Source: Paralvinella palmiformis
Taxonomy: Eukaryota; Annelida; Polychaeta; Terebellida; Alvinellidae
DNA length: 64,000 nucleotides
Direction: 5' to 3'
NCBI GenBank assembly: GCA_025642065.1
Contig: JAODUP010000359.1
Coordinates: forward strand, 467,001 to 531,000
Part shown: piece after piece, positions 47,211-60,292 of the stretch
Numbering within the stretch: the stretch's first letter is position 1
Layout: every line of letters starts with the position of its first letter
Program-made: the position numbers and the translations under genes
Notes under the pieces: generated by a model
Database searches by the model: none
Told to the model about the DNA's origin: nothing
What the model saw: only the letters and a program-made list of their open reading frames with translations

Positions 47211-50200
47211 TGGCAAGGGCAGGCGGGATGCGACGATCCGAGTTAGTACAAGAGTGCTACATACTTCTTTATTAGCCATATTAAGATAACTGATTAGCAT
47301 TATGGAATGTAAAGAAGTATGTTGTGTTTTTGTGCGTAGTCGACACCCAGCAGCAGCAGCGGCGGCGTCATCACGTACTCAGTACTGACGTCATCAGAGG
47401 ACGACAACCCAACCTTGAACCAGTAAACCTGTTAAGTAAACTAGATTACTAGTAAATATTGCTCGTTGTATCTATGCAATATTGTGATCCACAATCTATA
47501 GGCCGTTTTCAATACCGTAGTTAAATTTTTGGTACGTTTAGTAAATAGTGCCGATTCACGGTCAGAAAAGCGCTCGTTTTTTGAAAAAGTATTTCGGTTT
47601 TTATGAGCAGTACTCTTTGTTTAAACAAAAATAGCACGTGGCTTGAGGTGTACAAGAGTCTGTACAAGGAGAACTGACACGGTGAGACGTTCTTGGCTCT
47701 CCGGTGATGTGGGGGGGTGGGTGTTTCCGGGCTTCGGCGCTGATACAAACCATATGGAATCCGCTTTCAGTCTCGTTTAAACTGGATGGCTTACGACGAC
47801 GACCCATCGGGATTCGACCAACCAAGATGGAGGCAGCCTGGAAGGATGCGCGCCGGCGCAGAGTCCGACCTGAGAAAGGGGAATAATCATTTGAGGGGCT
47901 GGCTAAGGGCGAAAGAACACGAAAGGGTTAAGAACAGGATCCCGTGATAGGGAAACAGCCGCGAATGTCCTAGATCGCGGAAGATCCCGCGTTCCGGATT
48001 AGGCCTGCTTCTTTAACCCTTTGCCAATTGATATGTTCTTCGTCTTTAACCCCCATCTCTTTGGCCCCACGAACGCCCAGAGAACTTTGCCGCAAATGTG
48101 GATGAAACATCCAACATCATGAATGATGTCCCAGTAATGTGTAGATCTGTTAGATGTAGATCGAGTAATACAGTCTAGATCTAGTTCAATCAAGATCAAA
48201 TAAAGAACTATTCCTTGTATATGTTATTGTACTTTTTGGCAGCAATTTAGTGTTTAGATAATCAAACATCAGTCAGCAGCATACATGTCTACATACCTGT
48301 TGTTTCATCTTTTGGTATTTCTCATAAAGTCGATTTGGGGATAGGCTGTGAGGGGGCGGGTTTGGTTGACTGGATGATCGTTGTAATTATTTTGGTTGTG
48401 TGTTTACTGAGAAGCAATCAGTTTGCCATCATCAGTTTAATTCCCATTAATTACGATGTTTATACTATTTAATGAGCACCATACTGGCATACACTGACAC
48501 AGTGACCACAACATAAACAGAAAACTGCCACCATACTTATTACCCGTTTATGTATCTGTTAACAAGCCCCGGTAATGCTATTTAGCCGGCCCTGTTCTGC
48601 GTTCATAATTACCCATCCAGTGAGCATAATTAAAGTGAACAAAAACGTGTACGGCGGCCCGACTTCCGGTCTGCTTTTGTTAACCGATCAGAAAGTGCTA
48701 CATAAATTAGTGCCAAAACTAGACGAGACATAATTTATGCCACTAATCTTATAGACCTACTCGCTAGATTATCCAAGCTGAAAGCTCGAGCGCGTAGGGA
48801 TCATTGCCCGCTGCTGAAATCCGTGCGTACTGATCCGCTGCTGCCACCTAGGGAGTTGTTTTGCCTTGGAATTTACCAGAGGGCAGCACGAGCATTCTCA
48901 GCTGGCTTCGTGCAGGCTAGAATGATATAAATGAACTGGAAGGCAAATAGACGTATGCTCCGTGCAGTATAAGGACCGATTATTTTTGTAAATAAATTAA
49001 CGATACCTAGTTAATAAACTTATTATAAATATCCCCAATGCATTTGCATTGACCATCTTATTTACCAAGTAAGTTTGTTTTCAGGTGGAATAATGTTCTA
49101 GGGTAGAAGGATCTCCCTTTGGTTCACATTCCAAAGGTGGCGCCACCTAACAGGCGTCGCCATATTAAGCCATGGTGAAAGTCTAAAATGCACAAGTCGG
49201 TCAGTCCCGGGTTATTTGATGTACAGTTTCTCTGTGATATTATTACACAGAGATGTTAGAACCACTCATGAACGTAGCCACCATGGTGCGATAGTAATGT
49301 ATTCACTAGATATAACTGCAGTAAAGAACAATGAATTGGACTCCGTTTGTGTCCAAGCGATCAATCGCTTGATAACAGCACACAAACTGGGTATAAACGG
49401 TGACCTTGCTGTCCTAAGCCAAGCAATCTATTGACTTGTGGTGGTATACTGAACCATCACTGGAACGTGAACTACACCGAAGACCAGTGACATGCCTTCT
49501 TCGGGATGCACTGCACGCATTTATGGCTTTTGTAAATCATTATTTTCACAGCGGGAAGCTTACAATAAAGCAATAATTGCCATGATCTGTGGCCCAGCAT
49601 TCGTAGAATTCTTGTCACTTGGTGATTGCGACTAATTGCTGGGACAGATTGGTCATGTTGTACGACTGACCCGGACAGACCCTAACAGTCGAGTATTAGT
49701 CTCGAGTGACTGAAAGCTAATTATGAGGTTATTACAGTTGGATGACCTCTTTCTCTTCCAGGATAATTAAACAATCAGAAATGGTGGAAATTGGCAAGTT
49801 CCTTTTCAAAACTACCATTGATTGGTAGACAGTAATAACATGTATACTGGCTAATCCACAGTGCCATTTCAGTGTAGTGTAAAGTAGCGTAGGCAGTGCT
49901 CGTAGGCTGATGATACACTAATAATCAAATGATTTATACTTTTGTTTAGCATTGGTGCTGATCATACCTGGGACTTGTAGCAAAGGGGGGGATGGAGCTG
50001 GGTTGAGAGCTTCCCTTTTTTTACTGGTTTTTCCGGAGTTGAAAATAATGTTTTAGGAGATGGGAAGTGGTTTGGAAAAAGGGAAAAATATTTTATCCCC
50101 ACTCTATTAGTCAGAGATTGTCCTAAAAATGCAAAACACCAACTATCCCTCTCCCCCACATCCCCACATGCGTATGGCTCACTTCGCTCTTTTTTTCAAA

Positions 50201-53200
50201 AATGTTGGGATTTCCTCCTGGGACCAAAACATCTGCATCAAGTACACAGCCAGCTATCCTGCTAGTAAGTAAGTGGCCTTTGTCAAGAATGAATATTTTC
50301 ATTTTATTCATAGATATTTAGACATTGTGGCTAATTTTGGTGTATTTTTGTGAATATTTTTCAGTTTCCCTGACAACGCTCACAGCTCACAGGACAGGAG
50401 AATGGATGGATAAAAAAAGTCAGTTTGGTAGTGATTCGAAGTACTCCCTATATTTCAGCATACGTTTATTTGTGTTCGAGGAAGAAATGCCAGTTTCATT
50501 TATGGTTTAAAAAGTCTTCCAAACTATCCAGATATTAAGGTTCCATCAATCTTGACAGATAGTAACCATGAGCACCATTCCGGATGTAGATTAATATTAC
50601 CAGCTGGATGAGGTGATCCACTTTAAGCTGGTCTCCAGGTGGACTCGCTCAAACTTCATTAATCTCAATTTGCGTGCAGTGAACGTCCACCGGTGGTCTG
50701 ACACCGCCGGGTCAGGGGTTGGCCGTTGCAACAGCATCGGTAAGGGATCGCTGTCGTGGACGTCTCTGGCGCCAATGGGATGGTGGCTCCCCTCATTAGT
50801 TACCCGAGTGGCCTTATGATGGCAAAATCAAAATTGATGATTTCTTATTCTGAGGTTGGTAATGTTTTTGGAAAATGTGCCAGGATTAGATAACTAATCT
50901 GTATAAAACGTGTCTCTCCTTCACGATACACGAGTTCAGAAATAGCATGTTATGTCCTAGTTGGAAGCTACTAAAATGAGAGATGAGATGACGCTTTTTG
51001 AGGATGTCATGAAATACTGTTCCATCGTGAAATGTGTTGGTCGTGGAAATAAAAGGTCAAATATTATGTGTTTTAGTTTGTATTTAAATTGGTAAAAGTG
51101 TTGGATCTAACAGTAGATTTTTGGAATAGTGTGTATGTGCCTGTCTATTTGGTAATGATCGGTTCACCGTACATGGGTCATTAATATGGGGAGCTTATAC
51201 TAAACGCTATTAAACTCCACTCACTCATAACAATTGCCACATTATGTATAACATTCATGACTCGGGATATTATATCTATATATGATAGAGATGAAAGTCA
51301 AAATTTTAGGTGAACTGTGATGAGAGCTTAAAGGGACGTCCACCCTTAGAAAATATTTTTTTAAATATGTAATGCAAAAACAGTTCACAATAATTATCAC
51401 GAAATATATCTGATATCACAGATATAGGGAAATAATCCAAATTACTGGAGGGCTGCCATTACAGCTACACCGGAAGCCAGATTCGAAGGCGGGAAGGAGG
51501 AAATGTTGTGACGTCACATCGGCGCTCTCTAGACTGCCGCTGATTATGGTTTCTCTTGAGCGTTAATTTCTTGGGCCATTTTTAATCCTTCTGGCTCAAA
51601 CTGATATGGTTGTATGACGTGACGTAATTTGCGTTATGTTCTGGAATAATTCTTTGCTCGCATTTGTTTACATGGTATTGTACGGGCTCTACAGACTTCA
51701 GGTCAACCGGATGCGTTGAAGTGACGTCAGCATTCAGGAGCTTCCGGTCTCTGTCTAGCTTCAAAATGGATGCGCCCACAGGCCATTAAAAGATTAATAA
51801 GCACTTTGAACTGGATTATTTAATATGTGGGTGACATTATTTATGATATCTGAGTAATGCTGTATTGGCTGAAAATTTAAAAAGCCTTATTGAATATCAT
51901 CAATATACATACTGTTGACTGTGGGCCTTCAGTTAGTACAACATGAAATATCTCGGATTAAAAATATTCGATTATCTTTCTATCGCCTTTTTCTGTAGCA
52001 TTTAATTCGTACATTTTAACATCTCCATAATTCCTAGACATAGCAAAAAAAAGAGTTGCATACAGATTACAATTCAGTGGGGGGAAAACCTGAAACAAAT
52101 CGTTTACACATAGTCTTTTATTACTGACAGTATTTTCCGAGCATCTTCGCGTAGGAATGTCTTGAAAGAAGCTTATGATATAAACGGTGTAATTATTGAA
52201 TAAGCCAAACGTATTCCACTGAAAGCTGACAAGAAACTGAACTACTAGTAATGATCTATTTAACTAAACTGTGGTCCCTATTAATAGAGTGGCACAAATG
52301 GCATTGTTATAGACTATGTAATACGGAAAATTAATCCATATTTTGCAGCATTTTATAAGATTTGGTAATGGTTAATAAATATTTTAATTAATACTAAATA
52401 TTTCAGATTCAAAGTTACTTACAGAATGGCCTACACTGTTGATACACTGGAATTAATATTGGTAAAATAATAATTGTTTTGAGTATACTTTAAGTAGTCA
52501 GTCGGAATCTCAGTTATTGTTTTGATGTTTCAGTTTTTGTGCTTGAATAAATAGTATAATTAAATTTGGGACGTACAAATCGACAAGGCCAATAGGGTAT
52601 TGATTAGACGATGATTTGAGACTATTCTATTGTGTTATATATTCTACAGATATCGATTCATGCGGCCACTGTTTAGCCCCATGATATGGCTAGTTACCAT
52701 CCGGATTAAACGCCCCCTCCCCCGCCTACCACCCAGTCCATTTAATATCCTCCTTAATATAGTACTCATCCATAACTACGTGGCTGATTGACAATAGCAA
52801 CCCCCCCACCCGCTTCATGGGGGGGGGGGGCGGTGAAACAGCAAACTATATAATGGATCCGATATCAAAATACTAATATGACACTGTACAGGCCTCCGTA
52901 TATCGGCATTGTATATCAGCCGAAACAATGCCAATACATCATAACATCATCAAAAGTTTAGCATGTTCATGTTCTGAAGGGCAGCTGCTGCTGATAGCGA
53001 GACTGCTGGCCTTAGCTGGTCTAACCCGAAAGAGTAATCCCTACTTCACTACTCCCAGGTTATAAAAACAAAATGCACGCTTTCTCCCACGATATGAATA
53101 ACTCCCTTGGTGGTCGAGAGGAAGTCGGTATGGAGTGGAGCAGACTTTAAAATTAAATTGTAAATAATTCCAATGAATACGAAAGTTTAAAGAACTCGCA

Positions 53201-54882
53201 TCTCATCTCTGGCTTAATCGGTGTCACGCTGTAGGAGGTTCATTAAGTTGCTTGGTCTTGCCACTGATCACAATTGGGCCATGGTGACACCTGGGACACG
53301 GCTGAGGGAGGTGTGTGCTTATGGAACCCGCCCCCCCCGCACAAAAACAATTATATATATAGACCGTGATAGTCAGGATCAAGAGGTACATAACTGGTGA
53401 AAGTGCTCGTGGGATATTTTAACGGGAAGTTGCCCAATGACAAAGCCAAAATACAATCACTCACTCATCTTCTCATTAACCTCAGTAGCTCACGACAGAG
53501 AAGTTAGAAATTATGTTGCTATTATAATCCATTGATCTGTATAGTATGTTTTGGTATAGTAATAGTTCGCTTCTTATGTATAGAGAAGTTCATTAGCCTG
53601 AACGCCGCTCTCCTAACCGCACTCGTCCGATATACTTTAACATACAGACATTTTACAAACGTTAATCATGTCCAGTAGACTTCTGAGTGTTGTGTATTGT
53701 GCAAATCTGTCGCATAACAACTACAGACATTGATAAAAGTGACGATAACAACATCATGTTTATAACAAAATAAACTCGCCATTGAGTATGAATGTCTGTT
53801 ATATTGCGTTTTTGTATGCGCATGTTACGATGTCATCGTACTTACACACAGACTACAGACACTGGGCCAATCTCGGCATGTTTGAACGAGGTCAGCAGGG
53901 GACATATTTGTTTGACCCCCTCCCCCCATAATGTTACGTAATAACATTAGTTGTTCTGTATTATGTAGAATTAACAGATGCCAGTCATAGCTCCCCCCCC
54001 CCATTGGAAGTCTGCTGGCGTAATTAGATCATCTGAGCTTTGAGTAGGGACAATTTAAGATCTATTATTTAATTAGACGTGTAATAACGTTACAGTGTAA
54101 GTTGCTATTATGATGTTCCTTTTGGTAGGTTGCTATTAGAATCATTTTAAGGTGGTCCCTGATGTGTACATAAATATGGGAGTAGGTTGATGAAGTATAA
54201 AGAAGTACAATGATATCAAAATGATGATACACGCACGCACACACACGCACACACACACGCACACACACACGCACACGCTGGCTGAATGATTCACGAATGA
54301 GACTGATATGTCATTCATGTGACACGCGGATAGTCAAAGATTGCGACAGGTGATGAGACAAATCCGGCAGAACTTCAACGAAAATCGAACACCTCATCGA
54401 CTGAGTGAGTACTTTCTTTTAGTCCCTACCGAGGGACACACAAACACAAGAGGTAGTGGGTTATATAGTTTAGTCAACACGTATATCGCCATCTCATCGG
54501 GCATGATGAAAGCGTTAATAACTAAACGATGGCATAAAGATATCGTCTATAACAAACTGGACAATGCCATCAAGTACAGGTATTGGAAGATGGTTTCTCA
54601 CCTGAACTACACCCCTAGAATGGGACCAGTTAAAGCATATTTGAGATAGTAGATTAATATAGCTATAACAGCATAACAAAATAGATTTGTTAATACTCTA
54701 ACAGTGCACAGTCAGAGAGAGAGAAAGAAGAGAGAGAGAGACTCGTGTGGTTTTAAACCACAACAGAACTTTCATACGAGCTGCATATGTTAAAACATGA
54801 ATATTTTTCTCACAAAGACGACCCTAGTGTGAGTCTGTATTACGATTTTCGAGAGACGGCTCACTTCTGAAAAGCTGAAGTT
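47211..54882. other. No gene recognised (47.2-54.9 kb)
   Basis: Mostly AT-rich with the CRE cluster at 51.3-51.8 kb and C/G runs near 52.8 kb. Short unrelated open frames, for example 49216-49434 (+) and 54341-54649 (+), lack splice or domain support. Confidence 0.45.
51320..51780. promoter_or_regulatory. CRE-motif cluster in a probable short repeat
   Basis: Two perfect TGACGTCA sites (51509-51516, 51722-51729) and TGACGTGACGTAA (51615-51627) lie within 220 bases. The region starts with ttaAAGGGACGTCCACC, the look of a TTAA-targeting MITE end. No coding sequence. Confidence 0.4.
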
Positions 54883-55035
54883 TTAAGGCCACTTTTGTGC
54901 GCATGGCATGCCATGAATGGGTCTAATGGTCTAAAAGATAATGAGGTAAAATCAAAGACGAAACACCCGCCAGACGAAGCCAGGTATGTACAAGGAATGT
55001 GGCTACCTGCTCAACCAGTTAAGACACGAAGAAGC
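54883..55035 (-). mobile_element. SINE family A copy
   Basis: Contains 'gttttaaggccacttttgtg', 'taatgaggtaaaatcaaaga', 'cgaaacaccc' and a diverged head with 'caaccagttaagacacg'. Confidence 0.5.
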
Positions 55036-55760
55036 TCCGACTCACCCTTCTATCCATGCAATTACGCGAGAAGATGGGAATTGAAGTAAAAGAAAAGCAA
55101 AAATAAGAAAAGTGTAAAGTTTGAAAATGTTTTAAACAATGAAACATCCCCCCGCTCGCTACTTGTCAAGGGTTAATAATTTCATAGCCATTTCTATTTT
55201 CAGGTTATCTAGGTGGATGCGCTGACCTTCCCGTATGATATATGACCTGGCTCCAATAACTAGGGAGTTGTGATGTCGACGTGGGAAACCGAATATATTA
55301 TCCCAATTTATATGAATATGCAAATTGACTATTTGTGAAATCAGTATTTTGATCGGCAGACCATCGATGAAATATAACACGTGGTGGGCTAAATGGTTGA
55401 AAGTCAGGGAAGGCAATGTATTATAGTGTTATAATAATTATATAATAATGTTGGTGTCAACTACATTAATCTATATAGGCCGGGTGGGATTCGAATATTG
55501 CTTCTCAAACTTCACCTGATGGAGACAGGAATCGTTGCAAACTAATATTTGTTTTGTTTAAAATCATAATTTTTTAATAAGTTCCGAAGTCCATTAACAT
55601 TAGACATCGGAATATTTAAAAATAAGTCTGTTATAAATTGTATCCACATATAAAAAGGTTTTAATCGTGGTAGGTGTACTGTGTAAACAGAACCATGATA
55701 TTCAGCACGAATTTTGCATCGTAGTTTGTATCCGGACTATCGAGTTTGCCCGACTCCGGT

Positions 55761-55850
55761 AGGGTGCGCCACTGAGCCCGATTCTTTTCGAGGATATTGG
55801 GGTTATGGAAGTTTGTAATTATTACTTATTATTATTTATATAACAATAAA
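55761..55850 (+). repeat. LINE/SINE 3'-end-like repeat (copy 2)
   Basis: 'gggtgcgccactgagcccga', then 'ttttcgaggatattggggtt' and 'atggaagtttgtaattatta', ending in ATT-rich sequence as in the copy at 42.6 kb. Confidence 0.45.
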
Positions 55851-55989
55851 TTACTGACTACAGTTAGTTAATATTATAACATACCTGTGTTTATGTGTTT
55901 GTGTGTGTGTGTGCCAAAGTATACGGAGCAAGGTGTTGCTTGACTAAAACTTGAGAGACTTTATATGAGCAAAACACATACAAGTAAAC

Positions 55990-56110
55990 CAGGGTTGGGG
56001 CGATTACATCGCCAAGATAATCGATCATGATTACTGGAGAATACTACGTTTATGATTACATTCATTATGAATGTAATCAATTACATTGTAAAGTAATGAC
56101 GACTACAAAT
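55990..56110 (+). repeat. Left end of a GATTAC-rich hAT-like element
   Basis: CAGGGTTGGGGCGATTAC is followed by several ATCGAT/GATTAC words. It resembles the subterminal repeats of hAT elements. The inverse end occurs at 59.2 kb. Confidence 0.4.
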
Positions 56111-56869
56111 ATGAATACAATGTATACAGCACAAACACGAACGTCACCAATATTCACTCAATTACATGTATAATACCGATATAAACATGCTACAATGTTT
56201 ACATGTTTGCCCCCGGAACATTTACCGGACCCTTTATTGCTGCCGTATCTATGGAACACTGCATGTACACACTATGCTAGCATAAATGACATTTAAACAG
56301 GCACTAGTGGCAAGGTTAATGGAAGTATGGAAAAACCGGAGCCAGATTATAATGTGACGAGAGTTGGCAAAGATCAATCAACAAAAACTGTGACAATACT
56401 AAATATCTTGAATATAGATGTAATACCTGCTGTTAATTATTTTCAAATGAATATATTTCTCTTTTTTCAATACGGAAGTTGATAGTATACAAAACTTATA
56501 CATTTTTGTGAATTGAATGTATTTAATATTGGACTGGGTCATTTGGTGAAACGAGGAAATTATCCTATCCCTTGATAATACAGAGTTGGTTCCATATGCT
56601 ATTCATGACTGCCTTCCGATATTTCAAAGCAGGTAACTTCAGTATTTAAGCTAACCCACACAGCAGCAAATTATCATATCGGAAATGTTGGTGTACCGGT
56701 GTTTAAAGGACATGGCAGCACGATTTCGTTGTACGGTTTCTGAAGCATGAAAATAAAATTTCAGCCTCCCATCAAATCAGTTTATAAATTATTTTCTAGA
56801 TTTAATTTATCACGAGACCATCACTTAATGGCGTCGGATAGGTTTCGGTGTGCAAATAAGTACAAGCCA

Positions 56870-56906
<37 letters not shown>

Positions 56907-57328
56907 TCATAAATAATCAAGCCATACCTCTATGTTCGGTGCATTATTGAGACCCTGCTGCCACTTGTGACATCATTTTGTTCAGTAGAGTAGATCATTC
57001 TATTAACCCCTCCCTTTATGATTCCCTGATGATCTATTATTCGCTTGAGATGTTTTAGAATCATTTGCAAATATTCTAGCTGTAGAACATTTTAGGCCAT
57101 ATATATTCTTGTACACTGGTCATTCAACACGATTACACGTGATGTGGCAAACCAGGTAAGATCCTCGTATAGAGTTATTTAATTAAATAATTATTTAAAA
57201 AAAGAAAGAATTATCAATAAAAGAAATTGGTTTCTTTTTTTTGGAACTGTCTGTACGCACGTTTACACCATTCCTCGGCCATATCACAGCTCGTCGTTTT
57301 GGCTTTGATTGTTTTTAACTGATCTTAC

Positions 57329-57426
57329 CTGGCTGCATTACGTTTCCACTCGGCGGAGATTAGCGGCGAGATATCCAATTTAGTGAGGAACTGCTCTACG
57401 CTAACCGCACAGAGATTGGCCGACAT
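57329..57426 (-). CDS. Candidate first coding exon of an unknown minus-strand gene
   Basis: ATG at 57426 opens 32 codons plus two bases: MSANLCAVSVEQFLTKLD, then ISPLISAEWKRNAA, ending at the strong donor CCAG|GTAAGATC. A TAA lies directly before the ATG in frame, so the start is fixed in this frame. A YY1-type element, AAATGGCGG, sits at the start region; its ATG opens only a 13-codon ORF in another frame. The peptide looks amphipathic and protein-like, but I do not recognise the family. No second exon was found. Confidence 0.45.
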
Positions 57427-57660
57427 TTATCCGCCATTTCCGTTGTCAAACAGTTCAGCGCCGTAACCTCCACCTGACTCGGCTTGATGGTATCCGAGTC
57501 GCCGATGGACCACCGCAACATATAGGAACGGCGCATCGGTTTTTCGGTAGCCGACGCCACAATAATCTCTGATGGAATAGATGTTGGTCTTACTTCTCTG
57601 CCCGAGGATCGCCACCATTTCGTACTGTTTTCATTACTTACGACGGGAAGTATTGATTTC
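57427..57660 (-). promoter_or_regulatory. CpG-containing promoter-like region upstream of the 57.4 kb exon
   Basis: Rich in CG dinucleotides compared with the surrounding AT-rich sequence, no TATA box, and a YY1-type motif at its 3' end. It is open on the minus strand for 63 codons up to the TAA before the candidate start; I treat that as non-coding. Confidence 0.35.
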
Positions 57661-58093
57661 GCAATTCAAGAAGAAATGGTAGCTCAATTCTACGATAAGA
57701 AGTCCTATATTGCTCCATCGCTGGCATTATAATAATTCGCGTCAGACGGTAGGTACCAATGTCGGCTTGCGTTTCGGTTTTCAACCGAACGAACCGAAAC
57801 TGTTTTAACGCGTATCACCTACGAACATCATCATCATCATCATCATCATCAACCTGTGGGCTCGTAGCTGACACACATATCCCAAACCAATAACCACAGC
57901 TCATCGCATGGAATCTGATTGTTTTATCCATTATCCTCAAAGTGAAGCCAACGAATAAAGGTTATAACTGTTATAGTTAAAAACAACTTTAGAAAACGAA
58001 TTATGAGTGATCATGAGTTAAGAAACAGGAAACGGCGTATTCCTTATTGCTGTACAGTTATTTTAATTCTGTGAATGTAAAACTGGAAATGTT

Positions 58094-58221
58094 ACTGTTT
58101 TACGGGCACTTTTCTGCACGTCTAAAGCTAAAGCTAGCTCCAACGGTAATGAGGCAAAGCGAAAGATGAAACACCGGTCCGTCATAGCCGGCCAGGATTT
58201 GAACCCTGATTATATAGATCT
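58094..58221 (-). mobile_element. SINE family A copy, first of a tandem pair
   Basis: Contains 'gttttacgggcacttttctg', 'taatgaggcaaagc', 'gatgaaacaccggtc' and the antisense B box 'ggatttgaaccctg'. It abuts the next copy. Confidence 0.55.
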
Positions 58222-58401
58222 GTGATGGTGATGATTCATGTTTTTGTGCACCGGGTAGGCTAAATGGGCCGAGCGACCTCCAACGGTAATGAAGAGAAGC
58301 TAAAGATGAAGCACCCTTCAGATATGGCAACGCCGAGATTCGAACTTGGGTGGTAGTGATCAGTGGTCAAACGCGCTACCAGTTAGGCCGTGGAGGCGCC
58401 A
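58222..58401 (-). mobile_element. SINE family A, best-preserved copy
   Basis: Read on the minus strand it begins GGCGCCTCCACGGCCTAACT and GGTAGCGCG, an A-box-like region. AGTTCGAATCTCGGCG follows as the B box. The body runs GGTGCTTCATC to CTCGGCCCATTTAGCC and ends at a (CAT)n-like tail. This is the best guide to the family's structure. Confidence 0.68.
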
Positions 58402-59105
58402 TGCACCATTATTTTAATTTTGTGGAATAATCACGTGATTCATTTGATGTGATCTGTGTTCAGGATTGACTTATTTCTGGATCAGTGCTTAAAATGGGTA
58501 TGTAAAATGTTTTCAATATAAATAGTCTTCAAAAAATTAACCAAGACCACTCATTTATGAGTTGATCAGTCGATAAATGAAACACCCTTAAGGAGCTGAT
58601 AGATTTAAACCCAGATCGTCCAGTTTGCAAGCAGACCACTCTACGATTCTGCTACCATGACTCACGACCGACTGAATGAAATGGTTCTAATTTTAGTATC
58701 GGAGCCGGCCGGCCGGGAACAAGTCCGACATACAGCCGAGGAATCACTCCCTAATGAAACATTCCACAAACACAGATAACAGTGGGACTCGACCGCTGAT
58801 CTGAACAGTCTTTGGTTTGCAGCTCATTCCTGTGGTAGCTGCATTATACTATATAGGAGTATACATTTGTTCGCACGACAATGCCCGATTGAAAACACTT
58901 TGTTGTTCTAAGCATGAATCACCATTATTACAGTATAATGGGCTACCAACATTTAACAGCACCACCAGCAGCACATTTATTGTATACTGTAATTGGAAGT
59001 TATGTTGTATAGTATTTATTTGTCAGCCTGGTTTTGATGGAATAAAATTGTAAACAACTACTGTCATTTAGTTTTTGCTTGTTTGTTCGAGTTTAGATTT
59101 TAGTA

Positions 59106-59107
<2 letters not shown>

Positions 59108-59155
<48 letters not shown>

Positions 59156-59156
59156 T
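59108..59156. repeat. (TA)n(TG)n microsatellite
   Basis: TA repeat passing into TG, next to the GATTAC-rich hAT-like end; another TA run is at 59229-59252. Confidence 0.95.
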
Positions 59157-59164
59157 GCATCTGG

Positions 59165-59228
59165 AAATGGCGATTACGATTACTTGAGATCATGTAATCG
59201 ATTATGATTACCGATTACCCCATGCCTG
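59165..59228 (-). repeat. Right end of a GATTAC-rich hAT-like element
   Basis: Read on the minus strand: CAGGCATGGGGTAATCGGTA, then further ATC/GATTAC words. Flanked by (TA)n on both sides. Confidence 0.4.
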
Positions 59229-59908
59229 ATATATATATATATATATATATAAGAAATTGCTATTATTTATTAATAGGAATTCGATTACAAAGTACACACG
59301 TTATCAGGGTCTGCTGTATATAACATAATATTCATAAGTTCGGATCTTTATAATGGGCTGAGGAATCACGGACGCGCGCTATATCCTTACCAGCTAGAAC
59401 GCCGGCTACTTCAGGCAACACATCATCTAATGTCCGTCACAGTGTGGCCACAAAACACCACGCCATTACGGCTATCGGGCATCCGCCGTCAGGACAACGC
59501 GTTGTTGTCCATCACTGTTTGACTTATCTTAGGGAATCGAACATTAATTACGAGGCGAGTAGGGGGTCGGTGTTAGGAACGCGCCAAAACGGCAGAAATA
59601 AGCCAGTTCAGCTCGGAATACAACTAATATGATTACTCCACGAGAAATGATGCGTCTGAACGATATAGGTCGGGTGTGGTCGGGTGTGGTCGGTATTTAT
59701 TGTCGGTGCCGTACAGTAGTCGCCATTATATTACGTAAACCTACAGCAAAACGGTCGTTTATAAGCGAAGACGGACCGAAGAGACATCGGATGTCTTTAA
59801 TGGGAAAAGTGGCCGCGCTGTGGATTCGGTCCTTCGACGATGAACTGGCCGGATATCGGTGATGCCGATTTCCGACTCAGCGACGGTACTTTTTCCACAA
59901 ACTGCCAA

Positions 59909-59918
59909 CGCATGCGCA
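59909..59918. promoter_or_regulatory. NRF1-type site
   Basis: CGCATGCGCA within a CG-rich stretch (59.8-59.95 kb). A second such site, GCGCATGCGC, is at 32895-32904. They suggest CpG promoters, but no linked exon is found. Confidence 0.3.
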
Positions 59919-60127
59919 CCGACGAGACATTATAGGTTACAGTAAAATAATTCGGTATTATAAGTGCTCGATAAATCACCCAGATGCCGCAATCATAATT
60001 CCGAACTATGCCAATGGCTGTTCGTTAACTGCTAAATCACGCACACACACACGACATTTGTGATTTTCTGTGCCGGTCCCCTTATCCGATACTGATAACG
60101 CACACACATACACACGTGCGCGACATT

Positions 60128-60292
60128 GGTAGCGCCTTCAACCACAGGTCACTACAATCTGAGTTCGAATCTCGGCGTGGGCATATCTGAAGGGTGTTTC
60201 ATCTTAGACTTCGATTCGTTGCATTTGGATGACGCTCGGCTCATTTAGCCTGCACAAAAGAGAGGCCAGGCCGTAAAACATCAACCACCAAG
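60128..60292 (+). mobile_element. SINE family A copy in the opposite orientation
   Basis: Reads head first on the plus strand: 'agcgccttcaaccacagg', the B box 'gagttcgaatctcggcg', 'gggtgtttcatctta', 'gacgctcggctcatttagcc' and 'ggccgtaaaacatcaacc'. Confidence 0.62.

Noticed and set aside
55159..55416. 85-codon minus frame as the next exon of the 57.4 kb gene
   Set aside because: No convincing acceptor-donor pair in the needed phase and no recognisable domain.
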